This document shows positions 1 through 11,641 of a DNA stretch of 64,000 nucleotides, piece after piece (position 1 is the first letter of the stretch; each line of letters begins with the position of its first letter). Source of the DNA: Falciphora oryzae (lineage: Eukaryota; Ascomycota; Sordariomycetes; Magnaporthales; Magnaporthaceae); the NCBI GenBank assembly GCA_000733355.1, contig JNVV01000038.1, positions 152,291 through 216,290 of the forward strand, written 5' to 3'. A model generated the notes under the pieces. The model worked only from the letters and a program-made list of their open reading frames with translations, was not told where the DNA came from and did not search any database. A program made the position numbers and the translations under genes.

Positions 1-3000
1 GGGAGGACAGAAAGGGCCAGACGTCACTCTGCCAATCCCTTCGGCTCTTTTTTGCTTCTATCGTCTCTTCCTGTCGGCTCCTGTCTGCCCGTCTTTGTTT
101 TCTTTCTCCCTCTGCAGCCTCTTCAAGGCACGCCGATCCGATTCGGCGTGGAGTCGGCTCGAGGGACACCTGGAGAGGGTCCAATACGTAAGAGTGGGCC
201 AGGTTTCGCCAGGGCGTCTCGTGGCTGGCTGTTTTTGTCCCTCTTGGTAGTGTGCGGCAACGTACCAAGCGCGCACGGGGGTTGGTTCTGGCGGCGATCA
301 ACGGGGCTCTAAAGTGACCAGTCGCAGGTTAGGAAACGCGATGCAACGGGAAAGGCAGAGGAGCAAAATAAAAACACCGATGGTGACTGCTTCAGCCGTT
401 GCTTGGCTGTGTGCCTGCGGCGTGCAAAAAGCGAATATGACTCGGCTGATCGCCGCCGTGTTCGTACCTGGAGCTGCAGTTCCGAACTGCTGCCGTGTAT
501 TGATGATGCGAATGCACCGCCGGGGTTCCGGAAAGCGGTGAGGAAGCAATGGCGCCCGCACGTCCTAGCTGAACCGAACGGGTCCAGGTGAAGCAGGCAC
601 AACAGGCGCAGCGGCACGTAAAGTTGGCCGGTTGGAAGCGGACGTTGCTTTGCAGCTGGCGCAGTCGGGCGTGTCCAAGCAAGGAAGAGAGGAACAGACA
701 GAAGAGGGAGAGACCGGCAGGCACGGCGGGCGGGGGGAGCTTGGCCCGTAAATACCAGGTCTGGGAGCTGGTTTGTTTCGGTGTTGCGCAACCCTAGCGT
801 CAATGATGCCCAGCGGTGAGTTGGCTCGACGGGATGCGGTCTGGCTTTGTGGTAGGTCGATACGGCCAGAGCGCGGCGGTTATCACTGGCAGCCGCAGAG
901 CTCGAGCTGCCGGTCGGTGGGCATGCAATCAGAGCCAGCGAAACACGGCGGCGGGAGCAGAGCGAGGGACAAGGAACAAGGGGCGACACGAGAGCGAGCT
1001 CGTGGAAACGATGCACCCCACGATGCGGAGCAGGCGGCGGCGGCACACAGCTCCAAAAAGCAAGGCAAAGCTCAAAGCAGGGAAAAATCCAAACGTTGCA
1101 CACGGCCGTGGCCCGCCCCTCTCTCTTTTTTTGGCAAGCGTTGCAAGCAGACGGACGATGATGTGATGGGCGATATGTGCGGCTATTATGTGTTGGGATC
1201 CGCTCCTTAATAGAGCGCCTGCCGAGCCGTCCTGTCTTTTTTCCCTCTTCGAGCAATACAGCTAACCCGCTCTGGGCTGAGAAGAAGAAAAAAAAATTCA
1301 AGGAGGATGAAGCACCCACATACCCACACACAAATCACAGAGCCCACCACCACAGAGCCAGCCCGACCGGACAGGGGCGACGAGGGGTGGTGGATGGCAA
1401 CGTGCTGAAACGGGGCCAATCCGGTCAATTGGACTATGGCGGTTTGGGCTACTGCCAGTGGTACCACGTTGTACAGCTCTGGCGTTCGGTAGGTTCGTCC
1501 ACCGATGACGGATGGTGAACAAGCTCTCCGCCCCTTAGCGAGGCAACATGGCCTTGCCGAGAATTGCGTCCAGGTGACCAAGACACCCCCAAACGAGGCA
1601 TTGACACAATGACATGGGCCAGAGCACTGAAGGGTTAGACACTGAGGAGTTGGACCAGTCAGCCTCGGAGGGAGACCGAGCGAGGGTTGCTGCTCCCCGG
1701 ATCAAACACGGACCATATCCAAAGTATACATCTGCAGAGTGCCATGTAAGCGATAGATTGCCAGTCGATAGACCGTCCTGGGCGCGACGGCAAAGGCTGG
1801 CTAGCGAGGAGGGCAAGATTTGGTTGAGGACCAAACCAGCCAGCCGGCCACATTGAGTGATAACATCAAAACCGTTCAGCTGTGGTCAGCGGTCACCACC
1901 ACGAAAATGTCCCCTCGAAAACGGACACGCCGCGCGCCCGCCGATGCACACCGGCTGGGCTGCGGGCGCCGCCGGTCCATCAGACGCTCCCCACACGCGC
2001 CCTCCCTCGTCGGCGCCTTTTCCCACTGGAGGGCACAAGACCGAATTGTGCTACCATCTGCCAGCTTGGCGGAAGAGAATATGCGCGCCCGATTCCTCAG
2101 GGTCCCGAACTGGAAGATGCCACAACGCTGAGGAGAAAATTGGTGGCGGCGAGCTCCAATAACGCCGAGCAGCTGGTTCGGCGCAGGAGAAGACCGCAAA
2201 GTTAGGACGAGCTCTGCAGACGCCGCCGCCACGAAAAAAGCAAAGGGCCCACTTGCAAGGGCGGCCTGAGGAGCACATCAATCTCCATCATGTCCCGAGC
2301 GGGCTGCGATGATTCAAGTTCCTTGCAATTATCGTGCCGTATTCGCACTCCTCTGAGTAAGACACAGAAACAGTCTTGATCCCACGAAGCCGGGCCCGAC
2401 CCCCATCGCGGCGGCAAGGAAAAAAAAAAAAAAAAAAGGAAAGGATTGGATCACCCACACAGGGCACAGCCAAGGCATTGACAAGTGAGCGAAAATACTG
2501 CCAACGATCCGTCCAACGGCCCAAGCTCCTCACCCCAGGCCAACGGAACACAGACAGGCAGGCTCACGATGATAAGCTCAACCGTGGCCTGCATGGAACG
2601 GACGGATGGGGGGTCCTGGAGCGGGAGGAGCGGGGTGGTATCGCGTCAAATGCAATGCACCCACACAACCTCGCAAGGGGCGGAGAGACATATTGAGCCG
2701 AACAGCAGAGGCGGGGCGGGGATCCCGGCCCAGGCTAGCACAGCGCAGCCAACGGATCGAATGCTCCTATCTCGGTCTATCTTGGTGTGAGATTGGCCTG
2801 CCTGTCTGGCCTACCCCGCGCGCGTGCTTTTCTTCTCAATTTTCTGCGCCTGTTTCGGTGCGTCTGCAGAATGAGGGCTGGGCTGCAGAAGGCCCATGGC
2901 ATGGCGTCTGTGCAGACCGCCCTCCTTGGGATCTTGGGATGGCTTGGACGGATCTTGGTGAGAAATCTTGAGTCTGACCGGGCGGGTGGACAAGCAAGCG

Positions 3001-4736
3001 AGGGCCGCAGTGCGCTCTGTGTTCTGCACGAGGCCAATTTGGCATTTCTGTCTTGCATATCGCATTGTCTTGCACCAAAGTGGGTGGCCATTGCTTTCCA
3101 TTCCAGCCGCTTCTTCGGCTCGGTCATCATGGAAGGCCGCTAGTCCCACCGGAGATGTCAAGAAGCGAGCTTCCATCCCAACAATATTTGCCTCACTTCG
3201 GCCGTTCCTAGCGTGGCTTGCAGCTAGTGGTAGGACGCAGACGCCATCGAGGTAGGAAACGGAACAAAACAGAAAAAGCCTGCGGGGCTGGGCTGCTCTG
3301 CAACGAAAGGCCCCAGACACTGTCGACGGATCCCTGCCAGAATTGTTCTTCGCAGAATCGCAGAAAGACCGATCCGCCGCTGAGAAGCCGATCTGAAGCT
3401 GACGGATAATCGGACACCGAGACGCGCTGGGAGGGGGGAACAAAATGCTACCGTCTCTCCTTCCTGCGGTTCGTGCCTTGGAATGGCCGGCTTCCGCGCC
3501 ATGTGCCTTGGAACCGGGCCTAATGCCACGCACGCAAGCTAGGAAGCCGGTGAAGTGGTGCTGAAAATCAAGGATCATGGAAGGCCCAGCTAATCCCGTG
3601 CATCAATAGCGATTTGCTTGTGGCTGTCAAGTCGGGGCTAGTACGAATACGCATGGAGGCGGCAGCGCTTGTTTCCTTTTTCGCACAAGAGAAAAAAGGA
3701 ATGCGATTTGTGTGAGAATCCGGCCTGACGCTGCACGCTTCCCGCCAATCCCTGTTCCTGTGTCTCGAGCTTCCTTCGCACGAGTGAGTGATCACATGAA
3801 GCGACTTCTTCGCTTCTGGAGGTCTAGCCCCTGGCTAGGGAGATCGATATCACTCCACGTTGTTTGTTATTTCCCGAAGACGGGACGGGAGGATCTTGCC
3901 AGCGTTTGGCACTCAATACCTACCCGACGGCACCTGCTTGTCTACATGGCACACTGCACTCTGTAGACATGCACACACGTGGCCTCCATTCCATATTAAA
4001 ATCCCATCAATGTGGTGGGCCGAAACAGCACGATCTGCTCTGGTGACATCGAACTCTGCTGTGGCGTCGAGTCCAGCTCGCCGGGACGGGGCGGGGATTC
4101 AAGCCTGGAACATGGCTTGTCCTCTAAATATCGGCACGGAAGTTGTTTCTCCCACAGCGCGGCTTTCACGTGACTGGCTGCCATTCTGGCAGGTGGCCCC
4201 ATTGCATTGGCTGGGGTTCAATCAGAAAGTGGGGCCAGCTATCCCTGACGCCTCACGTCACCTCCTATCGGACCTCGAAATCCTCAGGCCCGATTTAGTG
4301 GTGGTGACGGCTTCGACATCTGGCAAGCTCCAGCTCGCTTTCCGCCTGCACGCTGCCTGCCTCGCCGCGCGCGGCCGTCTGATAGCACTCTACGCTTGTG
4401 CCTTTCCTACCTAGCTAAACCGGCTCTGAACTGCTCAAGCCGAAAGCTCCCGCTCCCCGAGCTTGCTCCGTGGCCACGCGCCCTTATCTCCCATCGCCGT
4501 CCGTCCGCGCACCCCAGTCCATCGCTGCCCGACGCCCGAGCGACGGGAGCCGCCCGCCCCGACACGGTCCGATCTTTGCAGATCCCCATCACGCGCTGCG
4601 CGCCGCCGCCTTCCCGCCTATCCCCGGTGCTACCCTACCGCAATACGAACGGCAGACTGCCCCTGCATATCGGCTCTTTTTTTTTCTTTTTTTTCTTTTC
4701 TAGTGACCGACCTATCACCCAACGCGCACAGAAACC
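1..4736. other. Gene-free stretch upstream of PI synthase
   Basis: I see no convincing gene here on either strand. The longest open frames are short, overlapping, low-complexity and Arg/Ser/Pro-rich, without recognisable domains. There are short A or T homopolymers, for example A17 near 2420. The last ~60 bases before the PI synthase ATG include a long T/C tract ending in TTTTCTAG (about 4676-4703). That is what a 3' splice site looks like, so a 5'-UTR intron is likely. The promoter of the PI synthase gene should lie in the final kilobase. Confidence 0.5.
4676..4703 (+). other. Pyrimidine tract with TAG, probable 5'-UTR intron acceptor
   Basis: A run of T interrupted by C ends in CTTTTCTAG about 34 bases before the PI synthase start codon. 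The shape fits a polypyrimidine tract plus acceptor of a leader intron. The matching donor further upstream was not identified. Confidence 0.35.
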
Positions 4737-5743
4737 ATGTCTGGGGGAGCGAGAACGAGGCGACAAGCCGCCATGGAGGCCGCCGCCGCCGACGTAAAAC
4801 CACCAGCGCAGAACGGCGACGGCGCCGCGCAACGAGAAACCTCACACGACGGCGCCGACTACCCCGAGGAGAACATCTTCCTCTTCCTCCCCAACATCAT
4901 CGGCTACGCGCGCGTCGTGCTCGCCATCGCGTCGCTCTACTACATGCCGCTGCACCCGCGCACCTGCTCACTGCTGTACAGCGTCTCGTGCCTGCTCGAC
5001 GCGCTCGACGGCTACGCCGCCCGCTACTTTGAGCAGTCGACCCGCTTCGGCGCCGTGCTGGACATGGTCACGGACCGCTGCACCACGGCCTGCCTGCTCG
5101 TCTTCCTGAGCTCCGCCTTCCCCCGCTGGGCCATCGTGTTCCAGGGGCTCATCGTGCTCGACATGGCCAGCCACTACACCCACATGTACGCCACCCTCGC
5201 CATGGGCGGGTCCGGCGAGAGCCACAAGAACGTCGACAAGTCGCGCAGCTGGATCCTGAACCTCTACTACACCAACAAGAACGTGCTCTTCATCTTCTGC
5301 TTCCTGAACGAGGCCTTCTTCATTGCTCTGTACCTCCTGTCCTTCTCCAGCCCGCTCCTGTCGCCCAACCTCCTCCACAAGATCCCCAGCGACGCCGCGG
5401 CCGAGATCCTGAGTGGCAAGCAGGTCGACTCGTCCCTTTTGGGGCAGATCTTTACCAACCCCTACAGCGCCGGTGCGCTCGAGATGGCCCGTGCCAACAA
5501 GATGGTAAGGGTTCTTTTTTTGCCGAACACCGCCTACGCAATTCATGAATGCTAACTTCTCTATCTTGCGCATCCCCACAGGACTCCACCGTCCCATGGA
5601 TCGTTGCTATCGTCAGCTTTCCCGTGATGTTGGGCAAGCAAATCATCAATGTTGTGCAGTTCGTCAAGGCCAGCAAGTGGTTGGCCGAGGGCGACATCAA
5701 GGCCCGGAGGGCACAGGGTCTGCCGCGCAAGAAGACGGTATAA
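4737..5743 (+). CDS. PIS1: CDP-diacylglycerol-inositol 3-phosphatidyltransferase (PI synthase)
   Basis: This gene makes phosphatidylinositol from CDP-diacylglycerol and myo-inositol in the ER or Golgi membrane. Exons are 4737-5504 and 5582-5743. The donor is GTAAGG after the ATG codon for Met256, and the acceptor is CACAG before GAC, in phase 0; the product is 309 aa. The CDP-alcohol phosphotransferase signature D-x2-D-G-x2-A-R-x8-G-x3-D-x3-D is complete at about residues 89-114 (DALDGYAARYF through MVTD). Hydrophobic helices surround it. The N-terminal ~40 residues are hydrophilic and Ala-rich, longer than in yeast Pis1. The start has a good context (AAACCATG); a second in-frame Met lies 12 codons on. 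The family assignment is secure. Inositol rather than another alcohol is inferred from overall resemblance to fungal Pis1. Confidence 0.9.
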
Positions 5744-6686
5744 GGTGGGACTCAACGAGTAAGTGCAAGGACGTGGAGAGAATGAAGCAACAGGGTTTTC
5801 ATAAGGCATCACAAAATGCGCACGCGGACGCTCTGATAGAAGGTAAGCGAAGAAGTCTGGTTGCTTTGCCCTGCTGTGCTCGGTTTGGCGGTAATCTAAA
5901 ATGGGAGATTTTTCAGCATCAAGTTGGAAGGGTTTGCTTGGGGCAGAGTGCCCCGACCTCGGCCGTGATGATATTTTGGCCATGTTCACGGGTCGCGATT
6001 CTAGCTTTCAGGAATATTATTTACGACTTTGGCGTCGGCGGCTCAAGAGAGATATGACGAAGGCCTTCGGCCTTGCCTCCTGGTCATTTGTCTACCAGCC
6101 GCCACCCCGCTTCACAGACTGGCTGGAGCACGCGGTCCATGACGGACTCGGAGCACGGCCTCGTGGCGCCTGCGCGGAGATGGAAACGACATGATCCCGG
6201 ATCATCACGCCGCATACGAATTATCGGGCCAAGGGTTGCGCCTAGTGTCTGGCGCGACACGCATGCATGGTCTTGGCAATGGGTCGACGACGCGACGTTG
6301 GGGCAACCCAGCGCCCGCGTGCCCCCAAAAGCCAGGATCCACGGCGGGGTTCAGCTATCTGGCCCTGCGCCCCGGTTTCAATAGATGGCCCGACTGCCGC
6401 GTGCTCTGCATCTGACCAATGTGAAGCCACGGCACATCAATGCAGCGCACTTCTCGAGGGATTTCAGCCACTGTAAGAACCACGATCAAGATCCTTCGAC
6501 AGGGTCATGGCATATTTGCTACGCACATATAAGAAAGACATGGTCGTGCGTGTTTGGCCTTGCCGTCTTCCCCAGAGACGCAGTCAAAAGACAAGCGAAT
6601 TCAAGGCAAGATAGCGCCAGGAGCTTGACCTTCAACAACCAACCAACAATCTATCCCGCCGCCCCATAAAAAAGGGAGCAAGCAGC
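5744..6686. other. Intergenic, nothing recognised
   Basis: This spacer separates the PI synthase gene from the alpha/beta hydrolase gene, both on the plus strand. No coding region, repeat or RNA gene could be supported. The ~60 bases before the hydrolase ATG are CA-rich, as is usual for fungal leaders. Confidence 0.5.
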
Positions 6687-7712
6687 ATGGCAGCCCAACC
6701 CCAAGCAAAACCCGCCGTCGCCTTGCCCGACGAGCAGATCCTGGTCCTCCCCGACAGCCGCAACCTCGCGTACGGCATCTACGGCGACCCGTCCCCGACC
6801 GCGCCGACCGTCTTCTACTTCCACGGCTTCCCCGGGTCGCACCGCGAGGCCCTCGGGTACGCGCAGGCGGCCAAGCGCCGCAGCGTGCGCCTCGTCGCCG
6901 TGTCCCGCCCGGGCATGGGCGGCAGCAGCTTCCAGCCCAACCGGCGCATCCTCGACTGGCCGGGCGACGTGCGCGCGCTCGCCGACCACCTCGACGCCGA
7001 GCGGAAAAAGCCTTTTGCTGTTGCCGGCGTCTCGGGCGGCGGGCCCTACGCCCTGGCCTGCTGGCACGCGGACCGTATTTTAGGGAGCGACGGGGCGCCG
7101 GTGCTGTCGCGGTCCCGCCTGGTGGCGTGCGCCGTCGTGTGCGGCATCGGCCCCGTCTCGATGGGGCTGGCGGGGATGCTGCGGACGTCGCGGGCGCTCT
7201 TCTTCGTCGCGCCGTGGGCGACGTCCCTCGTCGCCGCGGGCTTCGACTGGTCCGTCGGGCGGCTGGCGGCCAAAAACGGTGTGGACGCCATGCGCGAGGA
7301 GGCCGACAAGATGTACCTGTCCGGCGGGCGCGGCGAGGCCGACAGGCGCGCGTGGGAGGACCCGGGCGAGGACGCGGCGGCCATGCGCGAGGGCCTGGTC
7401 AGGAGCACGACGGACGCGGTGCTGGGCGACAAGGGCGGCATGGGCGCGGCCTGGGAGGCGCGGGTGCTGGGCGGGCCGTGGGAGTTCGAGCTGGAGGGTT
7501 TGGAGTGCGCCGAGGGCGGGGAGCAGGTCACGTTTTGGCATGGGGATGCTGATGTCAACGTGCCGGTGCACATGGCGCAGAAGTCGGCCGCGCTGGTAAA
7601 GGGGTCTGGGCTGAAGGTCTACCCGGGCGAGGCGCACCTTAGCATGGCGTTGAAGTCGGCTGATGAGGTGCTGGAGACGCTGATCAAGGGGATAAACAGG
7701 GAGGCTGCGTAG
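6687..7712 (+). CDS. Alpha/beta hydrolase fold protein
   Basis: This is an intron-less 341-aa serine hydrolase of unknown substrate. The oxyanion-hole motif HGFPGS lies near residue 50. The nucleophile elbow GVSGGG is near 114-119. An acid in WHGDADVNVP is near 284 and the catalytic His in GEAHLSM near 314, so the triad is complete. The region between elbow and acid (about 130-270) is a helical lid. There is no signal peptide or membrane anchor, so it is probably cytosolic. The start codon follows an A/G-rich leader, and no in-frame ATG lies nearby upstream. The family is diverse (esterases, epoxide hydrolases, lactonases), and nothing adjacent points to a pathway. Confidence 0.85.
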   Translation: MAAQPQAKPAVALPDEQILVLPDSRNLAYGIYGDPSPTAPTVFYFHGFPGSHREALGYAQAAKRRSVRLVAVSRPGMGGSSFQPNRRILDWPGDVRALADHLDAERKKPFAVAGVSGGGPYALACWHADRILGSDGAPVLSRSRLVACAVVCGIGPVSMGLAGMLRTSRALFFVAPWATSLVAAGFDWSVGRLAAKNGVDAMREEADKMYLSGGRGEADRRAWEDPGEDAAAMREGLVRSTTDAVLGDKGGMGAAWEARVLGGPWEFELEGLECAEGGEQVTFWHGDADVNVPVHMAQKSAALVKGSGLKVYPGEAHLSMALKSADEVLETLIKGINREAA

Positions 7713-8485
7713 GATACGATCTGGTCTTTGGTTTAGGGATGACGGCTTTTTCATCTCTAATAACTGCTACGTACCTGTTCACTAGCATCCCTCCAAGTTA
7801 GTTCCGACTCGTGTCTCTCCTATTTATTCATCTTGCACAGGCAGTTCAGGTGCTTGCTCGCATACAACCCTGGTTTTAACCTACTCCATCTCCTCTGGAC
7901 ATGCAAACGCTTGATCCTGCCACCTGCGACGACTTCCCACCAGCCCCCTTCCATCTGAACAGAGCGTAGGAGTTTCGGGCCGTGTGCCGGGACCCTGCGG
8001 CGGCGGTGCTGGGGGGTTGTCCTTGCTCCAGGCCCAAAAAGGCGACTCCGGTGAATCTGCTAGTGGGGTGAGCGGCCCCACTCGGACTGCCGCTGTGGCG
8101 GTGTGTGCCTCATATCGAGACCCTTCTCTCTCTCTCTCTCTCCCCTTTCAAGCCAGGCCCTACTGCAGCAAACCATCTGTTAGGGTCGGCTTCCCTTGAG
8201 TCACCCGGCCTGCGGCTCTTCTCCGCGTAAATTCGGGCCCTTGGCATGGGCAAATGCAGGTCTCACTGCTGCAAGCCGGTCTTCGCTGCCGTACACCCAC
8301 CCGGGTAAACACCGGCACCGTGCGGATCACCCGCCCTCCCATCCGATGCTGTGCTGATGTAACTGCTTGGCTCAAGCCGAGCCCGTCTTTGATCTTATAT
8401 AAACCATGTGAGCCCAGACCCGGGGCCCGATGCCGCTGGCCTTTCTGCTTCGCCCCAGTCCCAGCTACGGCGCAGAGGCACGACA
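7713..8485. promoter_or_regulatory. Promoter region of MFS transporter with TATA-like box
   Basis: This spacer has a short (CT)n microsatellite at about 8125-8145. A TATA-like TTATATAAACC lies at about 8395-8405, some 85 bases before the transporter ATG. An ATG-TGA minimal upstream reading frame is at 8406. The TATA placement supports starting the transporter at 8486. Confidence 0.4.
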
Positions 8486-10047
8486 ATGGCCACCACCACC
8501 ACGCTCCAGCAGCCAAGCGGCTCCGGCACGTCGTCCGTCGAGCTTGATGCCCTCCAATCCCAAGCTCCTCCTACCGAGCAGAGCCAGCAGCATGGATGGG
8601 GCAAGGGCGTCCGGCTCGGCCCGCTCAACGATGACGACGACAAGAAGAGCCCCCGAGGCCAGCAGCAGGAAAACCCCATAATCAGCCGCGAGTCCCTGGC
8701 CGAGCGCGATCAGGACCTGCCGCACCCGGCCACGACGCCGACCGAGTTGCTGCAGCGCTGGAACCACCCGGGCATCAACCGCTGGCGCGTCGCCGCCGCC
8801 TTCTGGGCCTTTATCGTGTGCGGGTCCAATGACGCCGCCTACGGCCCGCTGATCCCGTACCTGGAAAAGCACTACGATCTCAACTTCGTCATCGTCTCCC
8901 TCATCTTCCTCTCGCCTTTCGTCGGCTACTCGGGCTCGGCCCTTATCAACAACTACGTCCACGTCTGGGGCGGCCAGCGCGCCATCGCCATAGTCGGCCC
9001 GACAGCCCACGTCGCCGCCTACGCAATCATCTGCACGCACCCGCCCTACCCGGTACTCGTCGTCGCCTTCGCCCTCGCCGGCTTCGGCAACGGCCTGCAG
9101 GACGCGGCCTGGAACGCCTGGATCGGAAACATGGCGCGCGCAAACGAGATCCTCGGCTTCCTGCACGGCTTCTACGGCCTCGGCGCCGTCATCAGCCCGC
9201 CCATCATTACAAACATGATCGTCACCGCTGGCCTGCCGTGGTGGGCCTTCTACTACATCATGATCGGCATGGCCGTGCTCGAGCTGGCCACGTCGACGGC
9301 TGCCTTTTGGCGCGCCGACGGCCAGGCCTACCGCGACTCGCTCACCCGCAGCTCGACCGAGCCCAAGGGCGCGCTGCGCGAGGCCCTCTTCAGGCCGGGA
9401 TACGCCCGCGTGACGTGGTTGGTCTCGGCCTTCCTGCTCGCTTATGTTGGTGCCGAGGTCTCCATCGGCGGCTGGATCGTCAAGTTTATGATGGACATGC
9501 GCCAGGCCGGCGGTTTCGAATCTGGCATGTCCGCTATGGGGTTCTGGCTCGGGCTGGTTGTTGGCCGCGTCGTGCTGGGGTTTGTTACGCCGAGGCTCGG
9601 GGAGAAGCGGGCGGTTGCTGTGAGTTCTTCCCTCTTTCTTTTCAACTTCTCTATTCGTTTTATTCCCCGTAATCACCCCTGACAAGCCGCAACCAACTTA
9701 AACAGTTCTACATCTTGCCCACAATGGCGCTGCAGCTGGTCTTCTGGCTGGTTCCTCAGTTCTACGTCTCGGCCGTGGCAGTATCGCTGCAGGGCTTCTT
9801 CATCGGGCCCCTATTCCCTGCCGCCATCGTCGTGGCCACAAAGCTCCTGCCCAAGCACCTCCACGTCAGCGCCATTGGCTTCGCGGCCGCCGTGGGGGGC
9901 TCGGGGGCTGCCCTTGTGCCCTTCGCCGTCGGCGCTATCGCCCAGGCCAAGGGGGTTGCCGTGCTGCAGCCCATCATCTTGGCAATCTTTGTCGTGCTTT
10001 TAGCCCTCTGGCTTTTTCTGCCTAGGATTGACAAGAAGCGCGAGTAA
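8486..10047 (+). CDS. MFS transporter, BSC6/fucose-permease-like
   Basis: This is a polytopic major facilitator of about 491 aa, most like the fungal group annotated as BSC6 or fucose permease-like; the substrate is unknown. Exons are 8486-9619 and 9706-10047. The donor is GTGAGT and the acceptor AACAG, in phase 0. The first ~115 residues are hydrophilic, with Gln/Ser-rich and charged stretches, and form a cytosolic N-tail. Helices begin at about VAAAFWAFIVCGSND. The conserved-looking stretch GFGNGLQDAAWNAWIGNM lies in the fourth to fifth helix region, and GLVVGRVVLGFVTPRLGEKR resembles the MFS loop motif in the second half. The protein ends soon after helix 12 with a short basic tail. The ATG at 8486 (ACAATGG) is the first in this frame. 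Confidence 0.82.
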
Positions 10048-10628
10048 ACACGGTGTGGTGTGTTGTTGCCAGACTGATCTAGCAAACCATGGCGAAGACT
10101 CTACAATTATTTGAATATACGCGAGGTATATCTACAAGGTAAGAAAACCCGCCTGGTAACTGTATGTATCGGATTTAGCAATTAGACTGCTTCTAGATGC
10201 ATTGCGTCGAATCCGAGACCAGTGTGTGCGGAATCTCCTTCTTTCTAGCACGGTAACTTCCCCTGATTGTTCATAGATGGGTGCCGTGTCTTTCTATCGG
10301 TGCCGAACACGCCGAATAGATACCCACCTCACAACACGGCGTGCTGGCGTTTTTCTCCTCGCGTTGCATCTGCTGGGTTGCGTCTTTCATAGCAGACCAT
10401 GACAAGCTCGACTGCTTCTTTTCAAGCTTAAAAGTTGGGACCCCGCAAATGTCTGAACGTTGGTGCAATTGGCTGTGGACGAGCGGATTTTTTTTTTTAC
10501 TGTTTCTCCTTGTCTTTCTCATCTTCAACCAACCCTGACTTCACCAACACTCCCATACAACAACCTCTTCGCCTCAGCCTCCATTTTCCAACCGTAACCC
10601 AACCGACCAACCCACCACCCCCACCAAA
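10048..10628. other. Intergenic with CA-rich leader at its right end
   Basis: No gene is seen. The last ~100 bases are a CA/CT-rich stretch ending CACCAAAATG. That is typical of a fungal 5' leader and is the main reason for proposing the next small ORF. Confidence 0.4.
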
Positions 10629-10886
10629 ATGCGGCCCTCCTTGACCACCCTCGGCCACCTCCTAGTCGCCCTCCTGGTCAACCAGGCCGCCGCCGCGCCC
10701 GTCGTCTCCCCCACTTCTAGACTCGTGGCTCGGGAGCCGTGCCGCGACCAGAGCTTCAGCTACGAACCCAGTGATACGGGACCAACTGCAAGAGCGTGCC
10801 AAAGAGCAGGCCCTATTAGAGTAACACTTAGGAGGGGATCAGGGGCAGTGGGAGTGCGGCTGCGACCACGGGAAATGCATGGCTGA
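10629..10886 (+). CDS. Small secreted protein, possibly truncated
   Basis: This open frame of 85 aa begins with a convincing signal peptide: a basic N-terminus, a hydrophobic core LLVALLVNQAAAA and a probable cut near Ala-Ala-Ala/Pro. A possible propeptide end follows at RLVAR. After about residue 55 the sequence loses protein-like character and turns Arg/Gly-rich. The true gene may therefore continue through an unseen intron, or it may have been truncated by sequence change downstream. The CA-rich leader and AAAATG start context favour a real translation start. I do not recognise the mature part, which has two Cys residues. Confidence 0.4.
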   Translation: MRPSLTTLGHLLVALLVNQAAAAPVVSPTSRLVAREPCRDQSFSYEPSDTGPTARACQRAGPIRVTLRRGSGAVGVRLRPREMHG

Positions 10887-11641
10887 GGAGGGGAGGACGC
10901 AATATGGCCAAATATGGCTGCTGTGTCTATAAGCGAGCGTTGATCGGCTACGCACTCTTCTTCAAACGAAGCATCTTTCACTTTTGAAAACCCGACTGGC
11001 CGTTAACAAGGAAAGGCGCAACATTGGCCGATGCATCCGGAGAGTTGGAGAATCCTCGAACCCTTGATGCCTAGGATTAAAACGGAAAAAACACTGGTGG
11101 ATTTGAGAAGGCGGCGAGGATATGAGCCACGTTTGCCGTTGGCGACGTGCGGGGGAACCGGCCACTTGTAGTATATCAAGGGATGAAACGGGGTCATGTC
11201 AAGTTGCGGGCGTGTCGTGCTGAAAAGCACCAACCCGAGGTGCGGGAACGGCACGCATCTTTTTTTTTTTTTTATCTCCCTTTTCGCAACACAACAAATG
11301 GACGTACGAGAACAAAGTAGACACGAGAAACTGATAAGCCTGGGCTGTCAATAAATATGTGAAAGCTGGTGTGCTCAGATGGACGAGGGACTTAGGGCTG
11401 TCCAGACTTAACAACGCACGCGTATCATTCACCGCAGCTACTCGAGCCTGCTCTCATCAGCGGCCAAATGAGTCCAGGGAGATGAAGTCGGGGGTGATAT
11501 ATATATTTTTTTGTGTTTGCGAAGGATTTAGCCCGATCCAACAAGTATTGAGTTTTGTGGAACGAGTTCCATCTCCATAGCCGGGAAAGAAGAGTCGACA
11601 GCACCAACTCGCGGCCGTCACGGAGTGGGCTGTGCTCCTGC
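10887..11641. other. Intergenic, convergent 3' flanks
   Basis: This lies between the small secreted ORF (+) and the 3' end of the MKT1-like gene (-). It contains a T-rich homopolymer near 11260-11273 and a short TATATATATTTTTTT tract near 11500. No gene was supported. Confidence 0.4.

Noticed and set aside
309..1331. A 340-codon open frame on the minus strand in the gene-free left part
   Set aside because: It is a low-complexity, Arg/Ser/Pro/Cys-rich frame in GC-rich DNA with poly-Phe from an A tract. It has no domain and overlaps similar frames on both strands.
8465..9685. A long open frame opposite the MFS transporter
   Set aside because: It is the antisense shadow of a clear transporter exon. 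Its composition (Asp/Gly/Arg/Ala-rich) is typical of such shadows.
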